Positions 40,569 through 52,223 of a stretch of 64,000 nucleotides of DNA are shown here, in pieces. The DNA comes from Nemertoderma westbladi. Its lineage: Eukaryota; Xenacoelomorpha; Nemertodermatida; Nemertodermatidae. The stretch is taken from positions 1 through 64,000 of the forward strand of contig JAUCBJ010008088.1 in NCBI GenBank assembly GCA_032718475.1. Direction: 5' to 3'. How positions within the stretch are numbered: position 1 is the first letter of the stretch; each line of letters begins with the position of its first letter. A program made the position numbers and the translations under genes. Under the pieces are notes generated by a model, which saw nothing but the letters and a program-made list of their open reading frames with translations, was not told the origin of the DNA and made no database searches.

Positions 40569-41571
40569 TGTAAACCCTAAGTTACTACAGTATAAATAAT
40601 AACAATTTTAATTGTAAGGTGAAACCCGCTATTATATTTGCAATATGTCTAAACAAATTATGAGATTATTTCAAATAATTGTTAACGTAGCCATGTCAGG
40701 CTAAATATATACAATATCATCTTGGCAAGTCGTACCAACTTTAACCAAAAATCTGGCAAACTACAGTATTTTACTCTGAGAAATACATCTTTAAAAAGGC
40801 TTGCTTGGTATTTCCGCTAGTATATTGTAAACAAAACTCATGTGTGTAGGCTGGCTATATTTATTAATAAATTCAATTGATATCTAAATTAATTCACACG
40901 CAACATTAACTTTACTCCTGTGGTATTAATTAACATACAGGTACAGCACGCTAGGCAGCTACTTTATAATTAGGGTGACGTCCTTTTAAATTTAGGGTGA
41001 TCTACTATATTAGTGTTGAGATAAACGAATAATTTAGGAAAGAACAGTACAGAAATCGAGGCAAGCGCCTTTACTTTCGCATTCTGAACTCATTCTGGTA
41101 GTGCCGTTAGACAGACATGGTACTGTAAACTACCGGTCCGTATGGCTTTTTCCGAAGCCATTCATTAAATCCTTCTCCTTTATAAGAAATTTCATTAACG
41201 ATTAATTAAACTGCTGATGATGTAATGGTAACGCTTATTATTTTACCGAATCGACCACAACGCATGCATCCTTGCCAATAGATGAACATTATCTATACTA
41301 TTTACGTGATTGTAAACATCTTCAACAAAAATACAAATTTATTTAATTATTACCAAATATAAAGTTACAATACAAGGACAATGTTTCTAGTGACTTTATC
41401 CAACACTAAAATGGTGAAATTATAAATATGAGAATATTAGTTAGCCTCAAATTCAATTTAAACACGCAGGCAATGACAACAATCAATAATTAATTATGTC
41501 AACCAGATGCTTTGATGGGGGCTAGACTAGAGATGTAGTGGGTGTTTCACAGGACCATTTGAATATAGGAA
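40569..41571. other. Upstream region of Chibby
   Basis: AT-rich, no ORF or RNA gene recognised. It would include the Chibby promoter, but I see no element I can name. Confidence 0.5.
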
Positions 41572-42467
41572 ATGGCACGTAACACTTTAAGCCAAAAAAG
41601 TGGTCAAAACATAAAGTTTTCAAAAGCATGACATATTATATATATTTCGAAAGCTCAGAATTTTTTCTTTTTTTAGTGCTAATCAGCTTTTACATTTTTT
41701 AAACAATGTTGGGATTTTACACATTTAAATCAAACTTTTTAAACAACATAATACTTTGATAAAACTATCGCTTTTACATTACCGTTCGGTAGAATTATAA
41801 CAGTGGACGTATTATACCTCTACACTAATATAATAAATATTGTTGGAAAAGGCTTTAATACTCAACATTAGCCCTTCATTATGCCTGTAATTTCGCCCCA
41901 TAGAGAATGTTTCCCAAATTAATGAAGAAAAGTTGCGCATTTCATATGTAACTTGTCAAGAAAATATGTATTCTGTCTACCAATTTATATACAGTATTCA
42001 CGAAGTCATTGTTACAAGACTACTATATTTAGGGACAAACCACTCAATATTTGACAAGTCTACTTTTTTTATAATAGTCTTGGAAATTCTAGCTCCTGTA
42101 GCCAAATTACAGTTCATTCAAAATATGACACTCAATGCATATGAAGCCTAACACTATAGGTAGTCTTGGAAGCATAACGTTGGATTTTCAAGGATCTAGT
42201 CTCTGTATTTTTTTATATGCTTGAATTTTGATTTCCAAGGAACAGCTTGTCTCAATATTTCGCGTAGTTGTAATAAACTTTATCCCAATTTCATACCGCT
42301 AATAGATATGATATTTATTTTTGATGGTTCCACCGAATAGAACATAAAATTTTAGTATAGAAAAATTATATGAAATATAATATTGAAATTTCAAGATATA
42401 ATTCTAAATTTTTTTAACATTTAACATTTTAATTGGACATTTAATTCCTTAAAGTGTTACGTGCCAT
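41572..42467. mobile_element. Non-autonomous TIR element, 896 bp
   Basis: The ends are perfect 20-base inverted repeats: ATGGCACGTAACACTTTAAG at 41572 and its complement ending at 42467. The interior is AT-rich and noncoding. The target duplication is not clear, so the superfamily is open. Confidence 0.6.
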
Positions 42468-44152
42468 ATATTTATTGGTTGACATTGAGTGTTTTACTGA
42501 ATGCCATGGTCGCCAAACAACATTTACGGAACGCTTTCTCTTAAAAAGCCGATTCTATTCTAGTCCAGTATAGACTCTACACAAGAGAGTCAGCTAATAT
42601 GATCGTCGCATGGGAACGTTAATTAGTAATACATTGAGGAATAAAAACTCACAGGTTATCAAAATACGTTTTTATTATCAACCAAAACGTTAAATAATTA
42701 CGTGGCAACATAAAATATGAACAACAATAAAACGAAACTACAAACGCGGTAATATATACAAAAATACTGGCAGTTAAAGCACCTCCACAATACAAGAGCA
42801 CAAAACGTTAGACATGTAAATAACAAATTACTTGACGACAAACTAAACTGCCATATATCGAGAAGTTAACAAATATCGACCCTGAAAACATTATTGAAAC
42901 AATTATTCTGAAAGCAGCAAAAAGCGACAGAACAGCAACCAAATAAGCTGTGGGGCGAGCCACGAAGCGGAACGCTAATAAGTTGGTCAATCTTTGATGA
43001 AATGGAACCAAACTTGGTACATAAGTAGTCTATCACAACTTTATAAATTATACACAGACAGACTTCTATAGTTCCTCTGTCCACCGCTAGGGGGAGCGAC
43101 CATGTCCACTCATTTTACCGCTAAGCAAAGGTTCATATCGACCCCTTAGAACCAACCATGCTCAGCCATGTCCACATGTTGTCACTAGGAGAAAAACGCT
43201 TTTAAGTTTTTTTAAGTGTCGCGAAAAATCAACACATCATTATAATGATAATGTTTTTTCATTGAAAATTTATGTCCCAACCTCAATTACAGGGCGTGAT
43301 ATCAAAACGTTTGGAATATGTAGGCCTAGTGCCAATTTTGAAAACCACAGAATTTTTCGAACTTTTTTGCTCATTCTTACTTAATTGAATTGACTTTTAA
43401 AAAAATTTGAATTATTATTAGGATAGTAAGTGTAGGAAATTAGAATAAATAAATTATATTAAAATGGACCATGTGTCCCAGAAGTCCTGGAAAATAATGC
43501 GATAAAATGAGCCGAGTCCATGGAAATGGATCATTTATTGTAAAACCCGCCTTTTGTTATTAAATCGAAACTACATTTTATTCAGAATTCGCACAAAATG
43601 CGGACATAGCTGGTTATGGATCTAAGGTGCCGATATATACTTCGTGACCCGCCCCCACTCGTATTTGGCTAGGTAAACACTTTACCCTCACAAAATACAA
43701 TAAAAAATATTTTACAAAATTTCATATAATTTGTTATGTTTTCTATAATTGTAATTGAAAGTTTTTTTTTTTAATTAGATTCAATAATTGTTGATAAAAA
43801 TGACGGACATATTTATATTATATTAGATAATAAATATAATTAGATCGGTACATATTGAAGTAAAATTAAATAGTTGGGATGAATAATAAATAATACAATA
43901 TTGAGATTCCAGAATAATTTACCAAAAAATTATTGCCAACAATAAATATTACCATAGAAGTTCACTACGGCATCAACAACTACATGTAATTCGATTTAAA
44001 TAAACTATAAATATAATAATTAAGTTTGCAGATCATTATGTATTGCAATAAATATTTACATAATTGGTGTGCGGTTATTAAACGAACGGTAGTGAGTACA
44101 AATAAGGATGCGAGGGATTATAACATTGTAAAGTACTTTGCAACAAGAGTAT
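42468..44152. other. AT-rich intergenic DNA
   Basis: No gene seen. A dispersed-repeat segment at about 42985-43110 (ATGAAATGGAACCAAACTTG, ACAGACAGACTTCTATAGTT, CCGCTAGGGGGAGCGA) has relatives at about 37545-37920 and 37990-38065. Confidence 0.6.
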
Positions 44153-44160
44153 GTATATAG

Positions 44161-45203
44161 TAGGGTAGGTCGATTTTTACTTTTTTTGGATATCTAGATT
44201 TTCTCATTGATAAAAAGTGGCCTTGGGTCCTAAAACTTTGTAGAAACAAAATTTTAACTCCTAAAAATTATGTTTGACCCCTGCACTGGACGTCGTCCAG
44301 TTCCCGCCCTAGCCGCTAGTGAGTCATTTTCCCAATTATTGTGATGATCAACTTCTAGTATTCCTACCGCATTGATATTATGCTCATTAGAACCGCAATG
44401 ACCGATTTAGTTGGTGTAGACACCTTCAAAACAAGCATAGAGCGAGTAGTTTTTGAGATATTGCAGAATATGTGAAGTCCGGTACAAGTCAACATTAGCG
44501 CCTTGATGCGGTATTGACAAATACACTAAAAATGATACTTTTAATTATCTCAAGGCATCCACAATTTACACATAACTGCAGTGATCAATTTAGGGGATGT
44601 TGAAACTCTAATAATATGAGTTCAGTGATTAGTTCTCGAGTTATTGTACAAAACGTCTGGACTGAGTCAGCTCAATATAAGGTCATTAATTGGTGGACCT
44701 AACCTTGACATTTTGTACAATAACTCGAAAACTAATCACTCAATTAATATTTTTAGAGTGTCAACATCCCCTAAATTGATCATTGCAGTTATGTGTAAAT
44801 TGTGGATGCCTTGAGATAATTAGAAGTATCATTTTTAGTGTATTTGTCAATACCGCATCAAGGCGCTAATGTTGACTTGTACCGGACTTCACATATTCTG
44901 CAATATCTCAAAAACTACTCGCTCTATGCTTGTTTTGAAGGTGTTTACACCAACTAAATCGGTCATTGCGGTTCTAATGAGCATAATATCAATGCGGTAG
45001 GAATACTAGAAGTTGATCATCACAATAATTGGGAAAATGACTCACTAGCGGCTAGGGCGGGAACTGGACGACGTCCAGTGCAGGGGTCAAACATGATTTT
45101 TAGGAGTTAAAATTTCGTTTCTACAAAGTTTTAGGACCCAAGGCCACTTTTTATCAATGAGAAAATCTAGATATCCAAAAAAAGTAAAAATCGACCTACC
45201 CTA
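44161..45203. mobile_element. hAT-like fold-back element with about 497-bp arms
   Basis: Near-perfect inverted arms 44161-44657 and 44707-45203 flank a 49-bp loop. The ends are TAGGGTAGGTCGATTTTTAC and its complement. The flanks repeat GTATATAG (44153-44160 and 45204-45211), an 8-bp duplication typical of hAT. No ORF. Transcripts would fold into an almost 500-bp duplex. Confidence 0.92.
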
Positions 45204-45211
45204 GTATATAG

Positions 45212-48012
45212 TTCTATTCCAAAATTGTGACAATACGAAACAAATGATTATTTAAAAATTGCAAATTAAAATTTGTTGTGAAAAAAATATACACTTTTGA
45301 GTGAAAATTCTCCAAATATAGGCCCTAATATTTATTAATAGATTATTATAGAAGAAAGAGTGTGGACCTAATGATATTGAACAAATGCATCCATGCAAGT
45401 AGAAATTACAGTGTATGCACAGGTACAGTCTGCTAGTTGGTACTAGTTAGCATATAGATAAATATATTAATAAATATGATAACAGCATTGAGTAATGGTG
45501 GAATTTTGGAATAAAATAGTAATTTATAGGTTTCATAATATCGATCTTACCGTGTAGATAAATTAAACACAATAACCAAACAAAAAATTAATATTCCTGA
45601 ACAAACAGAGTTTATAACGTCCCACTATCTACAATATTTTTAATTAGTTTTTTTTTTTGATACAATGAAAAAAAAATACAACAAAACTACTCATAGACAT
45701 AATAGTTAACGAAACACTGAACCACCTCAGGTTCTACACAACTTATTGGCACAGGTTTCTAAAGATATCAGAGTACCGAAAGTAATTAAATACTGCCTAG
45801 TAACTGTGCTATGGCAAGACATACGCAGTACCAAGACTGGAAAATTAATGTCAAAAATATGAGTCATGTGCTAATAATATGTGTTCATTATAATGACCTC
45901 AGAATCTCAAAAAAGTGATACCATAGCAGATATTTTCACATACGGTATTCTATTCAGAACACTTTAATTATCTTTCATTATTTTACACAAACTACTAATA
46001 AAAGGGCTGGACACACAATTATTATTCGTAGAGTACAATGCACATTATACTATCACCCTACTGCACTACGGAATGCATACAACACAACACAATCTATACA
46101 TTTGATACTAGCGTGTTAAGATTAGGACCTTATAATGTGGGTCTTAATGACTTGCGCTGCAACCAGAATGTGTATATTCGAACATGCAGAGACTAACCAA
46201 CAACATATTAACAAATTAATAACAAACAGTAACTGATAACAGCTGATAACAACTAACAGGAACGCACGAAATGTTGCTTATTTAATCGGCAATCCGTCTG
46301 CAGATTTGGTCCGAACTCAAAGGCGATTCAAGAAATGGGTGAACACTGTCCAGAGAAGCAAGATTGAAAGTATCTGAAAACTATTTTATTAGTCTCTGTC
46401 CTGTACCCTGCTCAGAAAATATAATTTCAGAAAATTATATTTCATATCAAAATATATGAAAATATATTTCATATATTAAATTTATATTTCAAATATAAAT
46501 AGATTCCACTTACATAACAATTTAGAATCTAATTTTACTCGAACGGCAGTGTGAAACGAACCTGGAAAGTAGGCGACGCAATACTCGTCTTTATTACAAG
46601 TCTCGTTGCGCTCGTCCTGTTTTGTCTGGAAACTGGAAATATTTTCCTAAACTTAGACTGACATCGTTCAGATAGCTGTTACCACAAACATTTGAGAAAA
46701 TACTCACTCTCACCACCTTGAAACAATAATCTACTTTTAGAAAAGTAGAATCTAATAAATTTGATAAAACTATAATTTACTTTTATAAAAGTCAATTCAA
46801 CTTTTCTGCATAAGAGTGCAATATAATTAATTGCATTAAGTCCATTAGCGCGAAAATAACCAATAAATATATAATATGATACACTGCATATTGGGTTTAG
46901 TAGTGTGATATTTATGACTTCCTTAAAAGTTGTCTGATAATAATAATATTATTATCAGATAATAATAATTATACTTTTATTTGAAAAGTCATTCTCTCAG
47001 AAAGGCAACGGGCAGAGACCAAAGGATACAGTTGTCAGAACACTTGACATATTCCTCTCTCAAGGTATCTGATCTGCCTTTTCCCATCTAAGTTGTGTTG
47101 CGATAAATAAAACTCTTCTGGAATCTCTGACTAATATGATTTCTATTTTTTAACATCTGGAAAACTACGTTAATAATCTACAGGTATATGAATCAAAATG
47201 TTAGAAATTGTCAAAAACCAAATGTATTTGCCAAATTTCATCGTATTACTGTCAACGTTGCAGTCGTTATCATATCGCGAGGGACAAGTGGTAACTACAA
47301 AATGGCTTAATAAGAAACAAAAGGCAACGCATGGATTCATGGGTTAGATATGTTATTAATCAACCTATCGGATATTCGGAAGTAATTACGTTCGTTATAA
47401 TTTCTTGTGATCTAAAAAACACTTTGACAAAAACACCACACTCTAACAATAACATTCATCACTCCGACGCAATTATACTACAACGTAAATAAATCATTTA
47501 CGGGGCAGCTCTGCATTGTTTCTAGAACTAAAATTTAAATATTAAATGCTGCGTAGCCAGCCAATACGGAGCATTATAACAAAATAAAAGCACCAATGCA
47601 CCTAAAAGCAGCTGGACGGTACGTTCTGGAACACAATGATATCTATAGATACCGTATAAAGTGTTCGAGGTTTTGTTTTCAATTGGGTTCTATATAGTTA
47701 AATTGCACGAAAAAAATCACAATAATTGCGGAACCAACATCAGGGTTTGTTTTTTGGTCTGCTGATGTTTGTTAAATTATATTGTAAATGGAAAATAGTT
47801 ATTTTGTGTCAGAAGTAAAATTATATTCTAAAGTTATAAACTCTAAAGAATTATAGTCTAAATCACTACATACCTATCAAAAATATATATATCTAATATT
47901 TTGTGATATAGGATCTCAAAAAGAAAATAATCGGTCAATACAAAAAGAGTTAGACAATAATTATAATTGCCACGTAAGATCACCACAAAAATGTTTACAA
48001 ACGGTTTGTTAG
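45212..48012. other. AT-rich intergenic DNA
   Basis: No gene, RNA gene or clear element recognised. Short AT palindromes occur (for example TAATAATAATATTATTATCA near 46937). Confidence 0.6.
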
Positions 48013-51000
48013 GTTCATATCCTTTGTTTGTATTGTCTGACGTTTCATGTCCTTTGTTTGTATTGTCCGACATTTCATATCCTTAGTTTGTATTGTCCGA
48101 CGTTTAATGTCCTTTGTTTGTATTGTCCGACATTTAATGTCCTTTGTTTGTATTGTCCGACGTTTAATGTCCTTTGTTTGTATTGTCCGACGTTTAATGT
48201 CATTTGTTTGTATTGTCCGACATTTAATGTCCTTTGTTTGTATTGTCTGACATTTCATATCCTTTGTTTGTATTGTCCGACGTTTAATGTCCTTTGTTTG
48301 TATTGTCCGACATTTCATATCCTTAGTTTGTATTGTCCGACGTTTAATGTCCTTTGTTTGTATTGTCCGACATTTAATGTCCTTTGTTTGTATTGTCCGA
48401 CGTTTAATGTCCTTTGTTTGTATTGTCCGACGTTTAATGTCATTTGTTTGTATTGTCCGACATTTAATGTCCTTTGTTTGTATTGTCCAACATTTAATGT
48501 CATTTGTTTGAATTGTCCGACGTTTAATGTCCTTTGTTTGTATTGTCCGACGTTTAATGTCATTTGTTTGTATTGTCCGACATTTAATGTCCTTTGTTTG
48601 TATTGTCTGACATTTCATATCCTTTGTTTGTATTGTCCGACGTTTAATGTCCTTTGTTTGTATTGTCCGACATTTCATATCCTTTGTTTGTATTGTCCGA
48701 CGTTTAATGTCCTTTGTTTGTATTGTCCGACATTTCATGTCCTTTGTTTGTATTGTCCGACGTTTAATGTCCTTTGCTTGTATTGTCCGACGTTTAATGT
48801 CCTTTGTTTGTATTGTCCGACATTTCATATCCTTTGTTTGTATTGTCCGACGTTTAATGTCCTTTGTTTGTATTGTCCGACATTTAATGTCCTTTTTTTG
48901 TATTGGCCGACATTTCATATCCTTTGTTTGTATTGTCCGACGTTTAATGTCCTTTGTTTGTATTGTCCGACATTTCATATCCTTTGTTTGTATTGTCCGA
49001 CGTTTAATGTCCGAGTTCGCTCGACCTAGTAGTAGTAGAATGTCCTTTGTTTGTATTGTCCGACATTTAATGTCCTTTGTTTGTATTGTCCGACATTTAA
49101 TGTCCTTTGTTTGTATTGTCCGACATTTCATATCCTTTGTTTGTATTGTCCGACGTTTAATGTCCTTTGTTTGTATTGTCCGACATTTAATGTCCTTTTT
49201 TTGTATTGTCCGATGTTTAATGTCCTTTGTTTGTATTGTCCGACATTTCATAATCCTTTGTTTGTATTGTCCGACATTTCATATCCTTTGTTTGTATTGT
49301 CCGACGTTTAATGTCCTTTGTTTGTATTGTCCGACATTTAATGTCCTTTGTTTGTATTGTCCGACATTTCATATCCTTTGTTTGTATTGTCCGGCGTTTA
49401 ATGTCCTTTGTTTGTATTGTCCGACATTTAATGTCCTTTTTTTGTATTGTCCGACGTTTAATGTCCTTTGTTTGTATTGTCCGACATTTCATATCCTTTG
49501 TTTGTATTGTCCGACATTTCATACCCTTTGTTTGTATTGTCCGACGTTTAATGTCCTTTGTTTGTATTGTCCGACATTTAATGTCCTTTGTTTGTATTGT
49601 CCGACGTTTAATGTCCTTTGTTTGTATTGTCCGACGTTTAATGTCCTTTGTTTGTATTGTCCGACATTTCATATCCTTTGTTTGTATTGTCCGACGTTTA
49701 ATGTCCTTTGTTTGTATTGTCCGACATTTAATGTCCTTTTTTTGTATTGTCCGACATTTCATATCCTTTGTTTGTATTGTCCGACGTTTAATGTCCCTTG
49801 TTTGTATTGTCCGACATTTCATATCCTTTGTCTGTATTGTCTGACGTTTAATGTAGTTTGTTTGTATTGTCCGACATTTAATGTCCTTTGTTTGTATTGT
49901 CCGACATTTCATATCCTTTGTTTGTATTGTCCGACATTTAATGTCCTTTGTTTGTATTGTCCGATATTTAATGTCCTTTGTTTGTATTGTCCGACATTTC
50001 ATATCCTTTGTTTGTATTGTCCGACGTTTAATGTCCTTTGTTTGTATTGTCCGATATTTAATGCCAGTCCTTTTTTTGTATTGTCCGACGTTTAATGTCC
50101 TTTGTTTGTATTGTCCGACATTTCATATCCTTTGTTTGTATTGTCCGACATTTCATATCCTTTGTTTGTATTGTTCGACGTTTAATATCCTTTGTTTGTA
50201 TTGTCCGACATTTAATGTCCTTTGTTTGTATTGTCCGACGTTTAATGTGCTTTATTTGTATTGTCCGACATTTCATATCTTTTGTTTGTAATGTCCGACT
50301 GCCCGACGTTTAATGTCCTTTGTTTGTATTGCCCAAAATTTAATGTCCTTTGTTTGAATTGTCCGACGTTTAATGTCCTTTGTTTGTATTGTCCAACATT
50401 TAATGTCATTTGTTTGAATTGTCCGACGTTTAATGTCCTTTGTTTGTATTGTCCGACGTTTAATGTCCTTTGTTTGTATTGTCAAACATTTAATGTCATT
50501 TGTTTGAATTGTCCGACGTTTAATGTCATTTGTTTGAATTGTCCGACGTTTAATGTCCTTTGTTTGTATTGTCCAACGTTTAATGTCATTTGTTTGAATT
50601 GTCCGACGTTTAATGTCCTTTGTTTGTATTGTCCGACGTTTAATGTCCTTTGTTTGTATTGTCCGACGTTTAATGTCCCTTGTTTGTATTGTCCGACATT
50701 TAATGTCCTTTGTTTGTATTGTCCGACGTTTAATGTCCTATGTTTGTATTGTCTGACATTTCATATCCTTTGTTTGAATTGTCCGACGTTTAATGTCCTT
50801 TGTTTGTATTGTCCGACGTTTAATGTCCTTTGTTTGTATTGTCCGACGTTTAATGTCCCTTGTTTGTATTGTCCGACATTTAATGTCATTTGTTTGAATT
50901 GTCCGATGTTTAATGTCCTTTGTTTGTATTGTCCGACGTTTAATGTCCTTTGTTTGTATTGTCCGACATTTAATGTCCTTTGTTTGTATTGTCCGACGTT

Positions 51001-51720
51001 TAATGTCCTTTGTTTGTATTGTCCGACATTTAATGTCCTTTGTTTGTGTTGTCCGACGATTAATGTCCTTTGTTTGTATTGTCCGACGTTTTATGTCCTT
51101 TGTTTGTATTGTCCGACGTTTTATGTCCTTTGTTTGTATTGTCCGACGTTTTATGTCCTTTGTTTGTATTGTCTGACATTTCATACCTTTGTTTGTATTG
51201 TCCGACGTTTAATGTCCTTTGTTTGTATTGTCCGACGAGTAATGTCCTTTGTTTGTATTGTCCGACGTTTTATGTCCTTTGTTTGTATTGTCCGAAGTTT
51301 TGTCCTTTGTTTGTATTGTCCGACGTTTAATGTCCTTTGCTTGTATAGTCTGACATTTCATATCCTTTGTTTGTATTGTCCGACGTTTAATGTCCTTTGT
51401 TTGTATTGTCCGACGTTTTATGTCCTTTGTTTGTATTGTCTGACGTTTTGTCCTTTGTTTGTATTGTCCGACGTTTAATGTCCTTTGCTTGTATAGTCTG
51501 AAATTTCATATCCTTTGTTTGTATTGTCCGACGTGTAATGTCCTTTGTTTGTATTGTCCGACGTTTAATATCCTTTGTTTGTATTGTCCGACGTTTTATG
51601 ACCTTTGTTTGTATTGTCCGACGTTTAATGTCCTTTGTTTGTATTGTCCGACGTTTTATGTCCTTTGTTTATATTGTCCGACGTTTTATGTCCTTTGTTT
51701 GTATTGTCCGACACTTCATG
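48013..51720. repeat. 30-bp satellite/minisatellite array, about 123 copies
   Basis: Monomer TATTGTCCGACGTTTAATGT plus CCTTTGTTTG. Main variants are CGTTTAATGT, CATTTAATGT, CATTTCATAT and, at the right end, CGTTTTATGT. A higher-order pattern exists: 48061-48240 and 48301-48480 read identical. Since 30 is divisible by 3 and the unit lacks stops, several frames stay open for hundreds of codons on both strands. I regard these as artefacts. A foreign 24-base piece with CTAGTAGTAGTAG interrupts it at about 49014-49040. Confidence 0.97.
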
Positions 51721-51763
51721 CCACATATTATTATTGATCGACGATTTATCTACAAACAAACAG

Positions 51764-52223
51764 TTACGTATTGTCCGGAGTTTTGTCGGGGGAGGGCGAG
51801 CTATCGAAGGGGAATGCGGTCCGACAATAGGCTGGGGGGCTGACAGTCCTCGGGCGGGTCTCTGGGGGGCTTCCGACCGCCGGAACCCCGACCGGCTGAC
51901 AAGCTACACCCCCGATCCAACGCACTACATCGTGTTGCGATTGGCTGTTGGGCAGGACCAATAGCGGCGGTCGTGAGGGCCGTCTGCCCAACCAGACGCC
52001 GGAAGGCCTCCGTTCCCCGGAATTACTACGGGACTTCCGGCGCCCGCCTTCCACACCGCTGACTCGCAGTTCGCCTGGCTCTGGAAATTCAAATCGCCCG
52101 CGTTTAAATTTCTTCAATGGTTGAACGTCCGGTAAGGTTTCCTCTTTCGTGTAAATGTCGATAAATTCACACAAGGCTTTATGAATAAATTCGTATTGCT
52201 CCAAAGTTTGAACCATTCCACCC
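51764..52223 (-). CDS. PTP terminal exon: Q-loop and C-terminal tail
   Basis: Acceptor ACACACAG. It supplies [20 protein letters not shown], then an unusual long tail rich in Pro, Ser, Arg and Gly to TAA at 51766-51764. The exon is much more GC-rich than its surroundings. Its stop lies only about 45 bases from the 30-bp array, and its last codons overlap a TATTGTCCGG string resembling the array monomer. Confidence 0.88.

Noticed and set aside
48013-51720. CRISPR-like array
   Set aside because: The repeats are directly adjacent with no unique spacers, in a eukaryotic intergenic region.
47995-51843. Many long ORFs (up to 482 codons) on both strands with 10-residue repeats
   Set aside because: They arise because the 30-bp satellite unit is stop-free and a multiple of three. 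Several frames are open at once, and there are no domain or splice signals.
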